Source: Ceratothoa steindachneri
Taxonomy: Eukaryota > Arthropoda > Malacostraca > Isopoda > Cymothoidae
Direction: 5' to 3'
Assembly (NCBI GenBank): GCA_963969495.1
Contig: OZ018333.1
Coordinates: forward strand, 84,886,732 to 84,950,731
Length of the DNA stretch: 64,000 bases
Shown: piece by piece, positions 47,431 to 58,800 of the stretch
Layout: every line of letters starts with the position of its first letter
Numbering within the stretch: position 1 is the first letter of the stretch
Made by a program: the position numbers and the translations under genes
The notes under the pieces: model-generated
Seen by the model: the letters and a program-made list of their open reading frames with translations, nothing else
Told to the model about the DNA's origin: nothing
The model's database searches: none

Positions 47431-47605
47431 AAGCCGAAAGAAAGGGTAACAGATGCAAAGAAATGGAGATAGCCTAACGAGGGAGATTATAAGACACGAT
47501 GAGCAAAGGAGGGGGGGAATACAATGTACAAAACAGAGCAGTGACAATTAAAAAATAATAATAAAAATAAAATAGGGCCATATAACTAAAGAATGTATAT
47601 AAAAA

Positions 47606-48955
47606 CTAGAAACGAAAGACAAAACAAATTTCTTCGAGTATTAATCTTTTAATTATAGCATCTATTTTATATAGGCCAGGGGAAAGGTTAAAATTATCAC
47701 ATTGGCTTATAAAAGCACATTCAATGATATTCCTTATTATAGGGTCATTGGAACGATAAATAAATATGGCCGAGTTCCAGTTAATTAGATGGTCCTTATC
47801 TGACATATGGACAAAGAAAGCACTGTTATCTTTCCCTCTTCGGACATTATATTTATGTTGATTTATGCGAACAGAAAGTTGTTTACCTGTTTGTCCGTAA
47901 TATTTACTTAGACAACCAGAACACTCAACTAAATAAACTCCCATCTTCCCTCCCAAACTATTACAATTATTACGTACTAATAAATTCTTAATGGTCGTCT
48001 CATATTTAAAAGCAACAGAAATGTTAAAGTTATTCAAAAGACGGGGAAGATCACTAAAACAAAGAGAAAAAGGTAGAACTAAATTGTTATTACTATTAAA
48101 AGGGAGAGTAGGGACACTGATAAAATGTCTTTTTAGGAAAAGAAAGACAGTTTTGAAGAAACGGGTAAGGGTAACAAAGTTTATGGCCAATTTCAAAGAT
48201 ATTGGAAAATTCCAAATCCATATATTCCGGGCTCACAACTCGTAATGCCCGTAGAAACATAGAAGAAAAAACAGAACGTTTAACTTTAGGGCTGTGAGAA
48301 GAGTAAAAATGAATATAAGAATTTAAATTAGTAGGCTCACGAAATATAGAGTATTTAAAACATGTATGAGTTCTATGAATAAGAAGATTAAGAAAGGGAA
48401 GGGTTCTATTATTTTCCAACTCGTAGATAAATTTAATTGAAGGGACGAGACAATTGAGTCTGGTAAGAAAAACATTAACATCTTTGGAATTAGGCCACAA
48501 GCAAATGACATCATCAATATACCTGTACCAAACGATCGGAGCGTCAAGGATAGTAGGGAGAAGTTTTGTTTCAAAAAACTCCATATATAAGTTAGCAAGG
48601 ACAGGTGAAAGACAATTACCCATGGCTAATCCGAATTTTTGGAGGAAATATTTGCTTTCGAACGAAAACTTAGTTTTTGGTACAAATGGAAATGAAATTC
48701 AAGAAAGTAGTAACGGGTACCGGCAAGTCATAATTTTGCAAATGATCATTAAGGAAATTGAAAAGGTCTTCAACGGGTACTTTGATAAATAATGAACAAA
48801 CATCAAAACTAACAAGAGTAAAATCATTAGAATAATGAATAGCATTAAGTTTAGAAATAAGGTCGTAACTATTAGTGACATGAGAATGAGAATTGGAACC
48901 AACTAGTGGAGAAAGAAATGAAGTAAGCCATTTAGACCTTACTACCTGCTTCTTG
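47606..48955 (-). pseudogene. Penelope-like reverse transcriptase-GIY-YIG endonuclease
   Basis: The RT part reads VSFDVCSLFIKVPVEDLFNF (motif A, ~48800), then MGNCLSPVLANLYMEFFE (48623 on) and VWYRYIDDVICLW with intact YIDD (48509-48520), then LPFLNLLIHR. After a frameshift near 48150 the second domain has GVYLVECSGC and YYGQTGKQLSVRINQH, the GIY and YIG elements with the following Arg and His, and a late Glu (IECAFI). The linker Cys-rich box is partial. RT and GIY-YIG in one protein identify the Penelope-like class. At least two frameshifts and a truncated N-terminus make it inactive. Confidence 0.92.
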
Positions 48956-49170
48956 TAATTCTTAATGTTTCTTTACCTTCCCCCTTCCGTCTTCCTCATT
49001 GGTGATTTCTTGTTTTTGAGGTCGTCTTTCATACTTTTCTTTCGTATATATACCTCTAATATAATATTATTTATTGTAGTTATCCTTGATAAGGAACTTA
49101 ATAAAGTTCGAAAGTACTTGGAAACACCTTTTCATTTTTTTTCCTGTGGGACATTGCATTCATTTGTTAC
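48946..49170. repeat. PLE pseudo-LTR, right (inverted)
   Basis: Inverted partner of 47198-47430. Its outer end reads GGGACATTGCATTCATTTG, the reverse complement of the terminus also seen at 47198 and 35578. Confidence 0.9.
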
Positions 49171-49194
49171 CAGAACGTGATACTGTGTGAGTTT

Positions 49195-49197
<3 letters not shown>

Positions 49198-49269
<72 letters not shown>
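49198..49269. repeat. (TA)n tract, ~72 bp
   Basis: A TA run about 30 bp outside the right pseudo-LTR. Confidence 0.98.
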
Positions 49270-49272
<3 letters not shown>

Positions 49273-49298
49273 TGTAGTTGGGTAGCAGTCTTTCTGGA

Positions 49299-49670
49299 AT
49301 GCAAATTTTGTTGAAGAGCATTGTGTATTTTGCCTTAATTTATTTCCTTTGGCAACTTTCTCTTCTTTTAACTATCTTTTTTATTCCATCTTGTAGATGG
49401 TGGACTACTTGTCCAGTATTCATCTCTTTTTTAAATGAATGTGTTTGGTAAAAAACAGACTAAATTGTTAAGCTTTCGATCTTATTCGATCATCTTCGGA
49501 GCGTTTTGAAATGTTCTTGTCTCCTTAACCGATGTAATGAGTGGAGTGAGGATCTAGTAGAGAGTAAAGTGAAAGAAAACAATTTTTAAAGGGTATTTAT
49601 TCCACCTTAGTAAAACTTAACGTTACAGGAGTGGCTCATTTCCTCTAACGTTATAATCTTCAACAAAATT

Positions 49671-49673
<3 letters not shown>
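49299..49673. mobile_element. small PLE-like remnant with inverted ends
   Basis: TGCAAATTTTGTTGAAGA at 49302-49319 recurs as an exact reverse complement at 49655-49672, and (TA)n lies outside both ends. Inside, the minus strand has a hammerhead-like motif (49470-49505: CCGAAGA, hairpin GATC-GAATAA-GATC, GAAAG). No protein coding is seen. By analogy with the neighbour it may be a non-autonomous Penelope-like unit. Confidence 0.5.

Positions 49674-49744
<71 letters not shown>
49673..49744. repeat. (TA)n tract, ~72 bp
   Basis: A TA run between two PLE-like remnants. Confidence 0.98.
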
Positions 49745-49748
<4 letters not shown>

Positions 49749-49881
49749 CCCGAAATTAATACGAGGGTACCAAGTACTTTCGAACTTTATTTCAAGTTCT
49801 TTATCAAAGAATAACAAATTTTGAAAATTGTAATATATATAAAGATGATACAGAGGAGAGGAAACGCCCACAAAAAAGCAA
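49745..49881. mobile_element. PLE terminal fragment
   Basis: ACCAAGTACTTTCGAACTTT and TTCTTTATCAAAGAATAAC at 49768-49815 match the pseudo-LTR of the element at 47.2 kb with small changes, again next to (TA)n. The rest is unassigned. Confidence 0.6.

Positions 49882-49912
<31 letters not shown>
49882..49912. repeat. (CA)n/(TA)n tract
   Basis: A short CA run followed by TA, at the border with I-A copy 4. Confidence 0.95.
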
Positions 49913-51075
49913 GTCACTTTGGGGATTTCGTTTGTCATTCCGGCCCGCGGCCTGCTCCCAAAAGGCTCATCTGGCACCCAATCTGAAAAGGTTGCCCGTC
50001 CCTGTCTTAGGTTATGACTGGGGTCTCTCGGCGACAAAGGCACCGTCGAGATCAGCTGCAGATGCAGTGAGAGTTTGGTGACTGACTCGAGTGTACAGGC
50101 GAATGGGGAGGTGATCACTGCCATGGAGGTCATCGACCAAGCCCCGCCAAAAATTAGACTGCATCCGGAGAGCACAAAGATAGATCGAGGCAGGAAATTG
50201 AAGCGGTTCTTGGGCAGTGGTGCGTAAACTCATCAGCATTTATGACAATTATCTCCAGCTCGTCGATCAGGTCAGCAAGGACCTGACCACTGGAATTGAT
50301 CGAGTAGTCTCTCTAGAGAGGGATGGGGGGTACTGTTCATACCCCAGAGGAAGAGAAAGGGCCTCAGCAAACGTGAAACGACGTGGCGGAAGTTTCCCCG
50401 CGTTGAAGTCGGCTGACAGTGGAATGTAAGCAGAAATAACAGTATACCTGCTATCCAGGTGCAGCTGCACAGCTACAGCTTGAAAGGAGGTATCAAAAGC
50501 AAAGAGAAGAACGGCGACATCATGCCGGGTGTAAATCGCAAATCCTATCGCCCGGCCCCATCCCATGGTGGCAGGATGGCAAAACCCTTATAGCCGGGGA
50601 GGGTGGGCAGGGGTGATGCGCCTAGCATATTCTCCTGCAAAAAGGTAGCTAATAGAAAACCAGAGGAGACAAGACTCTGTAGTTCCTACAAGTTGGCCGA
50701 GTCCGCGGAAATTCCATTGAAGGAATATGCCCTACAGGATTAGTTGAGAAGATGCGGGGGCCCTCTTCGAAGAGAAGACACTCACGGGAATGGCCATACG
50801 CTTTTCGGAGGCAGAACTCCGAGAAGTGCGGTGAAGGCTCTGTCGCTTTCACGGACTTATCAGGGGAGGTTGGGTTCGTTATGCGAGTATTTTCCTCCCT
50901 TCGTCTCGTAGTCCTAGAGCGACGGGGCGGCTTTGAAGGCGAGAGTCCCTCAATTGGAGGATCCACAGTCTTCGACTCACCCAGCCTAGCACTCGGTATG
51001 GGTGTAGGAGCCGAAGCTTCTTTAGTGCGGCCTTCCGCGACATCAGGACGTGCATTGAATGCTGGCAGAGCAGCA
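49913..51075 (-). pseudogene. I-A LINE, copy 4 (ORF1 tail and endonuclease)
   Basis: Colinear with copy 3 but more decayed. The ORF1 tail is at 51050-50700 (TRRREENTRITNPTSPDKSV). The endonuclease start and middle follow: AIGFAIYTRHDVAVLLFAFD (50560-50500), AVQLHLDSRYTVISAYIPLS and, in another frame, YLCALRMQSNFWRGLVDDLHG with SDHLPI (50170-50100). Several frameshifts occur. It ends near 49913 without RT. It lies directly downstream of copy 3 in the same orientation, and the junction is near 51075. Confidence 0.8.
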
Positions 51076-52310
51076 TCCAGCTAGAGAATGCGGAGAAAGC
51101 GGTCACGAAGAATTCCACCACGGACGCGGCGTCGTAGATTGCGGTTCCATTCTCCTGGAGAACGGGAGGGGGTCCTGCGAGAACGTATGCCCGCCAAGAA
51201 GAGCGGCGGGCGTGCTTCGAAATATACCGGAACCTAGCCCCAACCCGACGAAATTCAGCGACAGTGAAATTGTTCGGGCGGCGCTTATAGCGCATGTAGG
51301 CATAGCGCTTCTGCTTGAAGTCCCTCTCACACTCGGCTGACCACCACGGGAGTGGTCTGCGTGCAAAACGGCGGGACCTTCTAGGAATAGTAGCTAGGCC
51401 CGCGGCGATGAGGTTGCCGGAGAAGAAATCAACGGCCTCATCTACCGACCTAAACTCCTCGACTGAGATAGAGAATTTAGTCATTTCCTGAAATGCAGAC
51501 CAGCGCGCCCGCATCAAACATCACCCGGGCGGGCTATCGGGCTGCAGCGGCCCAGAAAATATTTGAATGGGAAAGTGATCACTACCATGGAGGTCATCGA
51601 CCACTCCCCAATCAAAATCGGGCTGTGCATCCGGAGAGCACAAAGATAGATCGGGGCAGGAAAATGAAGCGGTTCTCGGGCAGTGATGCGTAAACCCATC
51701 CACATTTAGAACACCCATCTCAGGCTCATCGATCATGTCGCCAAGGACTTGACCTAGGGGATTGATAGAGTAGTCTCCCCAGAGGGGTTGTTTACCGTTT
51801 AGATCTCCGAGCAAGAGAAAGGGCCTCGGCATCCGTGCCACGACGCGACGGAAGTCGGCTGATGGTGAAATGCACGTGGAAATAACAGTATACCTCCTAT
51901 CGAGGTGCAGCTGCACAGCTTCTGCCTGAATGAAGTTATCTAAAGCGAAGAGAAGAACGGAGACATCATGCCAGGTGTAAATCGCACATCCATCCGCCCG
52001 GCCCCCATTCCGTGGTCACAAAACCCTTATACCCCTGGAGGGTGGGCAGGGGGCATGCGCCCAGAATGATCTCCCTCAAAAAAATAGCTAACGGGGAACG
52101 GGAGGAGAAGAGCCTCCGCAGCTCCTCCCAGTTGGCCCGGAGTCCGCGGCAATTCAATTGAAGGAATTTGCCTTCCAGGACTAGCTCGGAGGAGACGCGG
52201 GGGCCCGCTTCGAAGAGAAGATCCTCACGGAAATGGCCGTACGCTTCCCGGAGGCAGAACTCCGGGCGCTGTTGGCCGAACAATGCGCTGTCGCCTTCGA
52301 GGACTTATTG
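51076..52310 (-). pseudogene. I-A LINE ORF2 endonuclease and linker, copy 3
   Basis: ORF2 begins near 52190 with LEGKFLQLNCRGLRANWEEL, the N-terminal strand of an AP-like endonuclease (catalytic Asn in LNCRG). After a frameshift it reads FLLLGDLNGKQPLWGDYSIN (GDxN), SCPDLSLCSP and GVVDDLHGSDHFPI (final SDH), between 51916 and 51560. The linker (51517-51100) has PLPWWSAECERDFKQKRYAY and FRYISKHARRSSWRAYVLAG, as seen between endonuclease and RT in I-clade ORF2. RT is missing: the frame runs into copy 4 near 51076. Two frameshifts and a stop (near 51520) are visible. Confidence 0.87.
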
Positions 52311-53970
52311 GGAGAGGTTGGGCTCGCCATGCGAGTCTTTTCCTCCCTTCGAGGATCCAAAGTCTCCGAGCCGCCCAGCCCACCACTGGGCGTGGGTGAA
52401 GGAGCCGAAGCTCCTTTGTTCCCGTCCTCCTTTGGTGGGGCAGCTTTAGGAACCCCGGAAGATGGCCTAGCGACCAATTTCACGAGTGTTGCCTCCTGTG
52501 AGTCTAACGACTCGGAGGAGGCGCGTGGCCATTTCACCTTACGGGAAAATGTCACGCTGGGGAAAGGGGGGGCCCCCTGGTTTTAGCTGGGGCTGGGTGT
52601 GGACCATTTGTGCCACCAGCTTCACCAGGTCAGTGCCCGGGGAAGATAGAACCCGCAGGGTTCCGAATGAGCTCGGAAGCGACCGTACTCGTAGGCCTGG
52701 AGGGGTCAGGAGCAGAGGGTGTCTTTTTCAACATTGAGGAATATGACGTACCGGGTAGCGCCGGGCGCGCCAGGACCAAGTCCTTAGCCTCACAAAATGA
52801 CGACGATCCTGAGCCTGAACGGCCACGATTTCCTTCTCAAGGAGATACGCACCACATTGCTTCAAAGCGGGGTGCGGGTCTCTGCAAATGACTCACTTGG
52901 CCACACACGATTTGGACTTGTTGTGTCTGGCTTTGGAGCAACTTCACAGGTTTCGCGTAACCCTGACTTTGCACTTCGACAGGAGCGATTAGTATGGTCG
53001 AAGCGGTGGCAGTAATAGCACCTCCGCGGCAGTGGCACGAATGCCTTCATGCGGTAGCGATACCAACCGGCACGCGCCGAATCAGCGAGCTTGTCACAGT
53101 CGAACGTGACGAGGAGTGTAGGGGTGGGTCTCGAGGCCTCTCCCTGTTTTCTCATCACACATTTGTCCTTGACCGCCCCATGTTCGGCCAGCTCTAAGGT
53201 GATGTCCTCTATGTAGTAGTCCAGGAGTTCCCTCGCATAAACTACTCCTTTCACAAAGTTCATGGTAGAGTGCGGCGTCACACTCATAGGCGTGCCATCA
53301 AGTGTCCGAAGGGCACTAATCATGGCCACCTCGGAGGGATTCGACGCATTCGCCAAAAGGCTCCCGCCCAAGAAACGGGTCACCTTCGGCTCTCTACCAA
53401 TCACACTAGCTAAAGCTCTCCTCTGATGGATCATGTTGCCCTTAGCCAACATGGTGCCATCAGTGGAGCGAATAACTAGGAAGCGTTTGAAGCCAGCCGG
53501 CTCGAAAACACCAGGTAGCCTCTGAATGAGGGGCCCTGATGTAATCGAGGCTCCGCTCCGCGCACTAGCCCTTTTGGTCTTTGTCAGGGGCTCCGCATCC
53601 GGGCGGGGGGCAGTAGACCAATCCGTCCCCGCAGCCCCCGCGGATGGAGGGGGAGCCTCGAGTCTTCTTATTCTTTTTCTTTTTAGGAGAGGAGGGGAGG
53701 GAAAGAACCCGCTTCTCTCCTCTTCCGGTAGGAGCCCCTAGGCCAGATGGGCCGGCCTCGGCAAGATATTCCTCTGGAATGAAGTAGATCCTGCCTGTCA
53801 GGAGCATCAGCCTGAGGAGGAGATCCCTCCTCTCCTTGTGAGGTCTCGGGGTCCCGAGCCGCCTTAGGAGGAGCTTATATAGGGGCAGACTCGGGTTCTG
53901 TGCTAAGCACCGAGCCCACTTCAACCCCATGGAAGATCCTATCGTCTAGTGCTCGGCCACCTCAGGGAGC
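52181..53970 (-). pseudogene. I-A LINE ORF1, copy 3 (best preserved)
   Basis: An ATG near 53970 is soon followed by a stop; an open frame runs 53930-53565 and has a basic run KKKKNKKTRG. After a frameshift the core (53452-52862) reads LPGVFEPAGFKRFLVIRSTD, MISALRTLDGTPMSVTPHST, YYIEDITLELAEHGAVKDK and TPTLLVTFDCDKLADSARAG, ending with a perfect CCHC box, RRCYYCHRFDHTNRSCRS (52978-53026). A Ser/Pro/Lys-rich tail follows (52555-52181). The architecture is an RRM-like module plus a zinc knuckle, as in I/jockey ORF1, which binds element RNA in cytoplasmic particles. ORF2 starts within a few bases of its end. Confidence 0.87.
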
Positions 53971-54898
53971 ATGTCAATCTCAAGGTGGGCTTCCATGTGC
54001 CCCCCCCCCACCACAAGACATCATTGATCACATTCCAGAGACCTTTTTTCGTGTCTTGGGCCGTCGAACTGGCATCCGACAGGCAAGAGAAGGGGGCAGG
54101 TATACTGCCCCCCTCCCTGTAAGATGGGCGCGCACGCACGGAGGACATTGGGGGGGTTACGGGCCGACAGGACTTGCCATCCTTTGCTCCCTTAAAAGGG
54201 TTGGCCATATGTCGATTATGGGCCGCCTGCCGACTTTATTGGCAGTCCACTTAGAAAGTCAAATGGGAAATGTCGAAGGAGAAAAGGAGTATCCCCCAGG
54301 GTGATTCCAGAGAAGGGGATGAGGCGGAGTCCCCTACACCCGTATGCCTCCTCTCCAGTCAAAGAGTTTTGGAGGGTCCCCTGCAAAAACGCAGGGAGGA
54401 AGACCTCATTGTTTTCGGTGGAGCTACCCGAAGGCGACTCCGTCGATGGCACAGGGTAAGTATTTGTTTGAGAATTTTCATATATGGGTATGGGATACCC
54501 TATTATTTACACGGAAAGCAAACGCTCATCGCACCACTCAGTAGCCCGCTCTGCGGGGCATGACACGGGACCGGCATAACTAGCTGCCGCCATTTGAGGC
54601 TACTCCTCCCGCCTAGTCACCTGGCAGCCCATCGGCATGGCGGTTCCACTTTAGGCACGGCGTAAAGTTTGATAGAGATTGAAGGGCGAGTGAAAGGGGA
54701 TGTGAGGAAGGTGTGGGTGGGGATGAAGCAGGTTGTCAAAAACCCATCACCACAGACCGCTCAGGGGTGAGGGAACGTTGTCCCCTGACCCCTTAGCCGC
54801 GATCCTGGATAGTTGGGTGACAGGAAGCAGAAATTAGAGGCTGCCTAGAAAAAGTTGTGGGAGAGGTTGTAGTGAAAGAGAGGAAGTAGGGTAAAGAT
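53971..54898 (-). mobile_element. I-A LINE 5' region, copy 3 (inner part)
   Basis: Shares the 5' region of copy 2. It is interrupted at 54898 by the AC-rich LINE and continues after it at 58312-58433. Confidence 0.8.
54888..54898. repeat. target-site duplication, left (AGGGTAAAGAT)
   Basis: Matches AGGGTAAAAAT at 58312-58322 at 10 of 11 positions. The uninterrupted copies 2 and the 43.5-kb fragment have only one AGGGTAA at this point, which supports the duplication. Confidence 0.75.
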
Positions 54899-55036
54899 AG
54901 GTTCGAAGATAGTTGGTGTGCACGACATCGGGCTGCAGCTGAGGCCGAAGCGGAGGTCGAAGCCGGGAACACCGAAGCGGAGACGGAAGCATAAGCCGAG
55001 GCTCAAATCAACCAAGTCATCCCTATCACCGTTCTG

Positions 55037-55980
55037 GTGCTCTGCCCCGTGGACCCAGTCACGTGTGCAGCGGCTCTGCTCCTCCTCGGAGGGTACGTGG
55101 AGACCAACCTGGGCCTCACAACATCGACATTTACACTATGCAATAAATACCTCACAAAAAGACAAACACTCATAGTGTGCAACAACACTACAACACACTG
55201 GGTACATCTCAAATGCACAAATACTAAAATCAAACAATACATAAAACACTGGATAGGCCCAAAACACCAATCACAACCCACACTCCCACAAACATCACAA
55301 ACCCCTAGGCAATCAAACAAACGAAACACACACAAGAAGCATTTAAAAATACTACAAAGAAACATAAATGGACTGAACAACAAAACGACAGAACTCGAGC
55401 ACCTCACATACAAACATGAAATAGACATAATCACCATCCAAGAAACCATACTCACAGAAAAACAGAAAACCTGTCAAATCACAGACTGCACAGCAGTCAG
55501 AACCGACGGAAAACACAAAGAGGGAGGAGGCCTCATCCCATACATCAAAAACAACATCACTTATACACAGACCCCCCCCTCTCAAACAACATAAACACAA
55601 AAATCTGAAGCTCAAATCACCAAAATCCACTTACACCTCACAAACCTCTACATTCTACCCAGAGATACCTCGGACCCTAACCACCCAAATGAAGATGCAG
55701 ACATAACAAACTTCCTCACCCACACAACCACTCTCACGAACTCCATAATCCCAGGAGATATCAACTCACACTCAGAACTTTGGAACTCACCCAAAGAAGA
55801 CCTCAAAAGAGAACAAAACACCGACATCATCCTAAACTCAAATGACATAACCTTAAACACAGATACACCAACCTGCATACCCACACAACCCAAGCAACAA
55901 CCCACTTCACCAGACATCACCACTGCAACAAACACCTCACAAGGAACACGACACACATTCTCTCCTCTGACCATCTCACC
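55037..55980 (+). pseudogene. 2A + finger + AP endonuclease part of the AC-rich LINE
   Basis: The N-terminus has LLLLGGYVETNLGL (55076-55117). This is one step from the 2A ribosome-skipping consensus, which ends D(V/I)ExNPGP: Asp is Tyr and both Pro are Leu here. Then comes a PHD-like Cys/His stretch (FTLCNKY, LIVCNNTTTHWVHLKC). The endonuclease shows LKILQRNINGLNNKTTELEH, IITIQETIL, GGGLIPYIKNNI and, after a stop near 55592, IIPGDINSHSELWNSP (GDxN). The listed start is GTG; the true start is probably upstream. A functional 2A would have released a short N-terminal peptide from the enzyme. The changed Pro residues predict no skipping. Confidence 0.8.
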
Positions 55981-58235
55981 AACTTAGTCACATTAAACAC
56001 AAAAACAAACTTCAGGGTACAACAAAACCTCGAAACACACAAATTATTACAAGGGAAACTGGACAGAATACACAAAAGAAATTGAACAAGCACTCTCCAA
56101 TATCCAACTCCCCAAAGATGCATACACAGCAAACAAAATACTAACCAAAACCCTCCTACAAGCAGACAAACACAACATGCCATGTGGAAAAATACACAAT
56201 ACACAACAACTACTCCATTAACCAATCAGAAACCTCATAGCACAATGGAAAAATGCTAGAAAATAAAACCCATCAGACCCCAACATTATAGAACAAAAAC
56301 AAATAGGTCGTGCCATACAAGAACACAAACAAGAATTATGGAAACATCACCTAGACCAGCAAGGGGACCACAAAACAAACACACACAAACCTTGGACAAA
56401 CATTGCTGGTCTCACAAACAAAAAAGCAACACAGCCACAAAACAACACCATCACCTTGGGAAACAAAGAAGCCACAACACCCATACAAAAAGAACACTTC
56501 AACAAACAATTCACAAGCACAACCATACACCAAAGGTAAAATGAAAACAGGAAAATAGACTTACAAAAAACCTCCCCAAACAACAATTAACATTCACAAT
56601 AGAACAGACCATCAGAGCCATGAAACAAGCAAGAGACAACAACTCCACCGACCCTGATGACATAAACATCAAACACCTAGGTCAAAATGCCATAAACCTC
56701 CTCAAGCACACTTACAACCTCGCCATAAACACAAAAAACATACCTAAACAATGGAAAGTAGCAAAAATAATCCCAATACCCAAACCAAACGAAGACATAA
56801 ACAAAGGAGACTCCTACAGACCAATAGCGTTGTTTTCCCCCATAGCCAAAACACTAGAAAAAATCATTCTAACCTACATCCCAAACACACCACACCAACA
56901 TGGGTTCAAACCCATGCACTCAACCACCACAGCATTACACACAATAAACAACATAATCACAAATGGATTCAACAAGAAAATTCCACCACATAGAACCATA
57001 GCAGTTGCCTGACATGTCCAAAGCATTCGACATAGTAGACCTACACAAACTAATCAACAAGATCTACAAACTCACCATTCTCCTCAAGCAAATAGCAAAC
57101 TACATCCAGGGACGACTCCAATACACCCAAATACAAAACACAAAATCCGGAGTTCCCCAAGGAGGTGTACTTTCCCCAACACTTTTCAACATCTACACTT
57201 CAGATATACTAACTCCCCCACAAACAGTAAAAATTGTCACCTACGTAGACGACATCACAATACTCTCATCATAGAACAAACTAGAAATCACTGCACAACA
57301 GATACAACCTTACCTCAACAAAATACACACATGGACAATAGAAAACTCACTAAAGCTAAATACCACCAAAACAATGCCACTCTCTTCACAGTAGACCCTG
57401 CAGAATACAACGCAACCCTAAAACATAACACTACCCACCACAAAAGAACTGAAGATCCTTGGCCTTACTTTCGATCCAAACTCACATACTCAAAACACAA
57501 TTGTCAAGGCCACAAAAACACTCAGAGTCATCAAGGCACTCACAACTACACACTAGGGAAAAACCAAGGAAACGATCATTACCACATGCAAGAAAATCAC
57601 AATACCCAACACAATCTGGTCACCAATCATTTCAGAAACCAACACCAAAAAACTACGGACAATACAGCCCTCCGCACTGCCACAGGATGCAATCTTGACA
57701 CAAACACCCAACATTTACACGACGAGACGAACATCTTATCAATCAAAAATCACCTAAAACTACATGCATCACAACTCAGAAGAAAACACAACATCCAAAT
57801 CATCCCCTCCACCACATCACCAGACAACCCAATCAACAACACAAAAAACAGACCATTTTCCATAACAATAACGACTACACCACCAACTTAGAAACATATC
57901 TCAACACAACAACAGAATACAATCAAGCAAAACATGAAAACAATCCACTCTCAGATCACACAACAATACTTGACACACAGAACACACAACAAAATATTAA
58001 GTGCACCACCTCCAACCATACACAACTCAGAACAAACACTCACAACGCAGATCAGAAGAACACTAGCACAGATACGAACAAACAAATCATCAGTCCCGAC
58101 ATCATACATGCACAAAATATTTCCCACCACCCATACAACACCAAACTGCCCCAAATGCCTAACACAGATATACAACACCACGCATCTCTTCAACTGCCCA
58201 CAGATCTGGGCTCGGTGGATCTCTAGGAGAGACCC
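55981..58235 (+). pseudogene. reverse transcriptase and C-terminus of the AC-rich LINE
   Basis: RT blocks start near 56620: MKQARDNNSTDPDDINIKHL, KQWKVAKIIPIPKPNED, IALFSPIAKTLEKIILTYI and HQHGFKPMHSTTTALHTINN. After a frameshift at ~57010 come DMSKAFDIVDLHKLINKIYK (motif A), SGVPQGGVLSPTLFNIYTSD and IVTYVDDITILSS with the YVDD box at 57242-57253. The thumb and C-terminus (57330-57900) include ALRTATGCNLDTNTQHLHDE. The end has CPKCLTQIYNTTHLFNCPQI, a Cys/His cluster. Several frameshifts and stops are present. No RNase H domain was seen. Confidence 0.85.
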
Positions 58236-58311
58236 CAGGAGGTGGCGGCTCTGCTCCTGCGATGGTGCATGGAGCTAGAGTGGGGCCGGGGATGGGGTCG
58301 CCACCACCACC

Positions 58312-58433
58312 AGGGTAAAAATCCAGGGTTTCAGAAAGAAGGAGAAGAGTCTAAGCTGGGCCCGAACGGGACGCCGAGTTCCGTCAGCACGGCGGCCAGG
58401 AAGGCAAAGCGCCACGCCCCTTACGAGTTGGTG
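58312..58433 (-). mobile_element. I-A LINE 5' end, copy 3 (outer part)
   Basis: Continues copy 3 beyond the LINE insertion: CAGAAAGAAGG, CGTCAGCACGGCGGCCAGGA, ending at CCCTTAC. The same ending at 41102 and ~43802 marks the element's 5' end. Confidence 0.75.
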
Positions 58434-58800
58434 TGCCATGAAGTGTCTGAAGGGCACTAATTATGGCCACCTCGAAGGGATTCGACGCTTTAGCCAGAAG
58501 GCTTCCGTCTGAGAAACGGTTACCTTCGGCTCTTTACTAATCACGTTAGCTAGAGCTCTCCTCTGATGGATCATGTTGCCCTTAGCCAACATACTGCCAT
58601 CAGTGGAGCGTAAAATGATAACGCGTTTGAAGTCAGCGGGTTCGAAAACTCCAGGTAATCTCTGAATAAGGGGGACCGACGTAATCGAGGCTCCACTCTA
58701 CCGATCTTGGCTTGGTCGCTAACCAAAACGGCAGTCGATCCGTCCGCCTCCGTGCCTCCTATGGAGGGAGAGGGGCACTTAGTCTATTTGGTCTTTCTTA
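58434..58800 (-). pseudogene. I-A LINE ORF1 fragment, copy 5
   Basis: The minus strand matches copy 3 ORF1 from its upstream part to the ALRTLDGTP region, with stops and frameshifts. It stops at 58434, exactly where the 5' end of copy 3 begins, as if copy 3 had inserted into copy 5. Confidence 0.75.

Larger units (their letters stand above)
54899..58311 (+). mobile_element. AC-rich 2A-bearing APE-type LINE
   Basis: A 3.4-kb plus-strand insertion in the 5' region of I-A copy 3, flanked by an 11-bp target-site duplication. It encodes a decayed 2A motif, a Cys-rich finger, an endonuclease and a reverse transcriptase with intact YVDD, and ends in a short (CCA)n-like tail (CGCCACCACCACC). From ~55200 to 58200 the coding strand is strikingly A+C rich with very few G, unlike everything around it. 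Clade placement (Ingi/Vingi-like or another jockey-group clade) is not certain. Confidence 0.85.
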
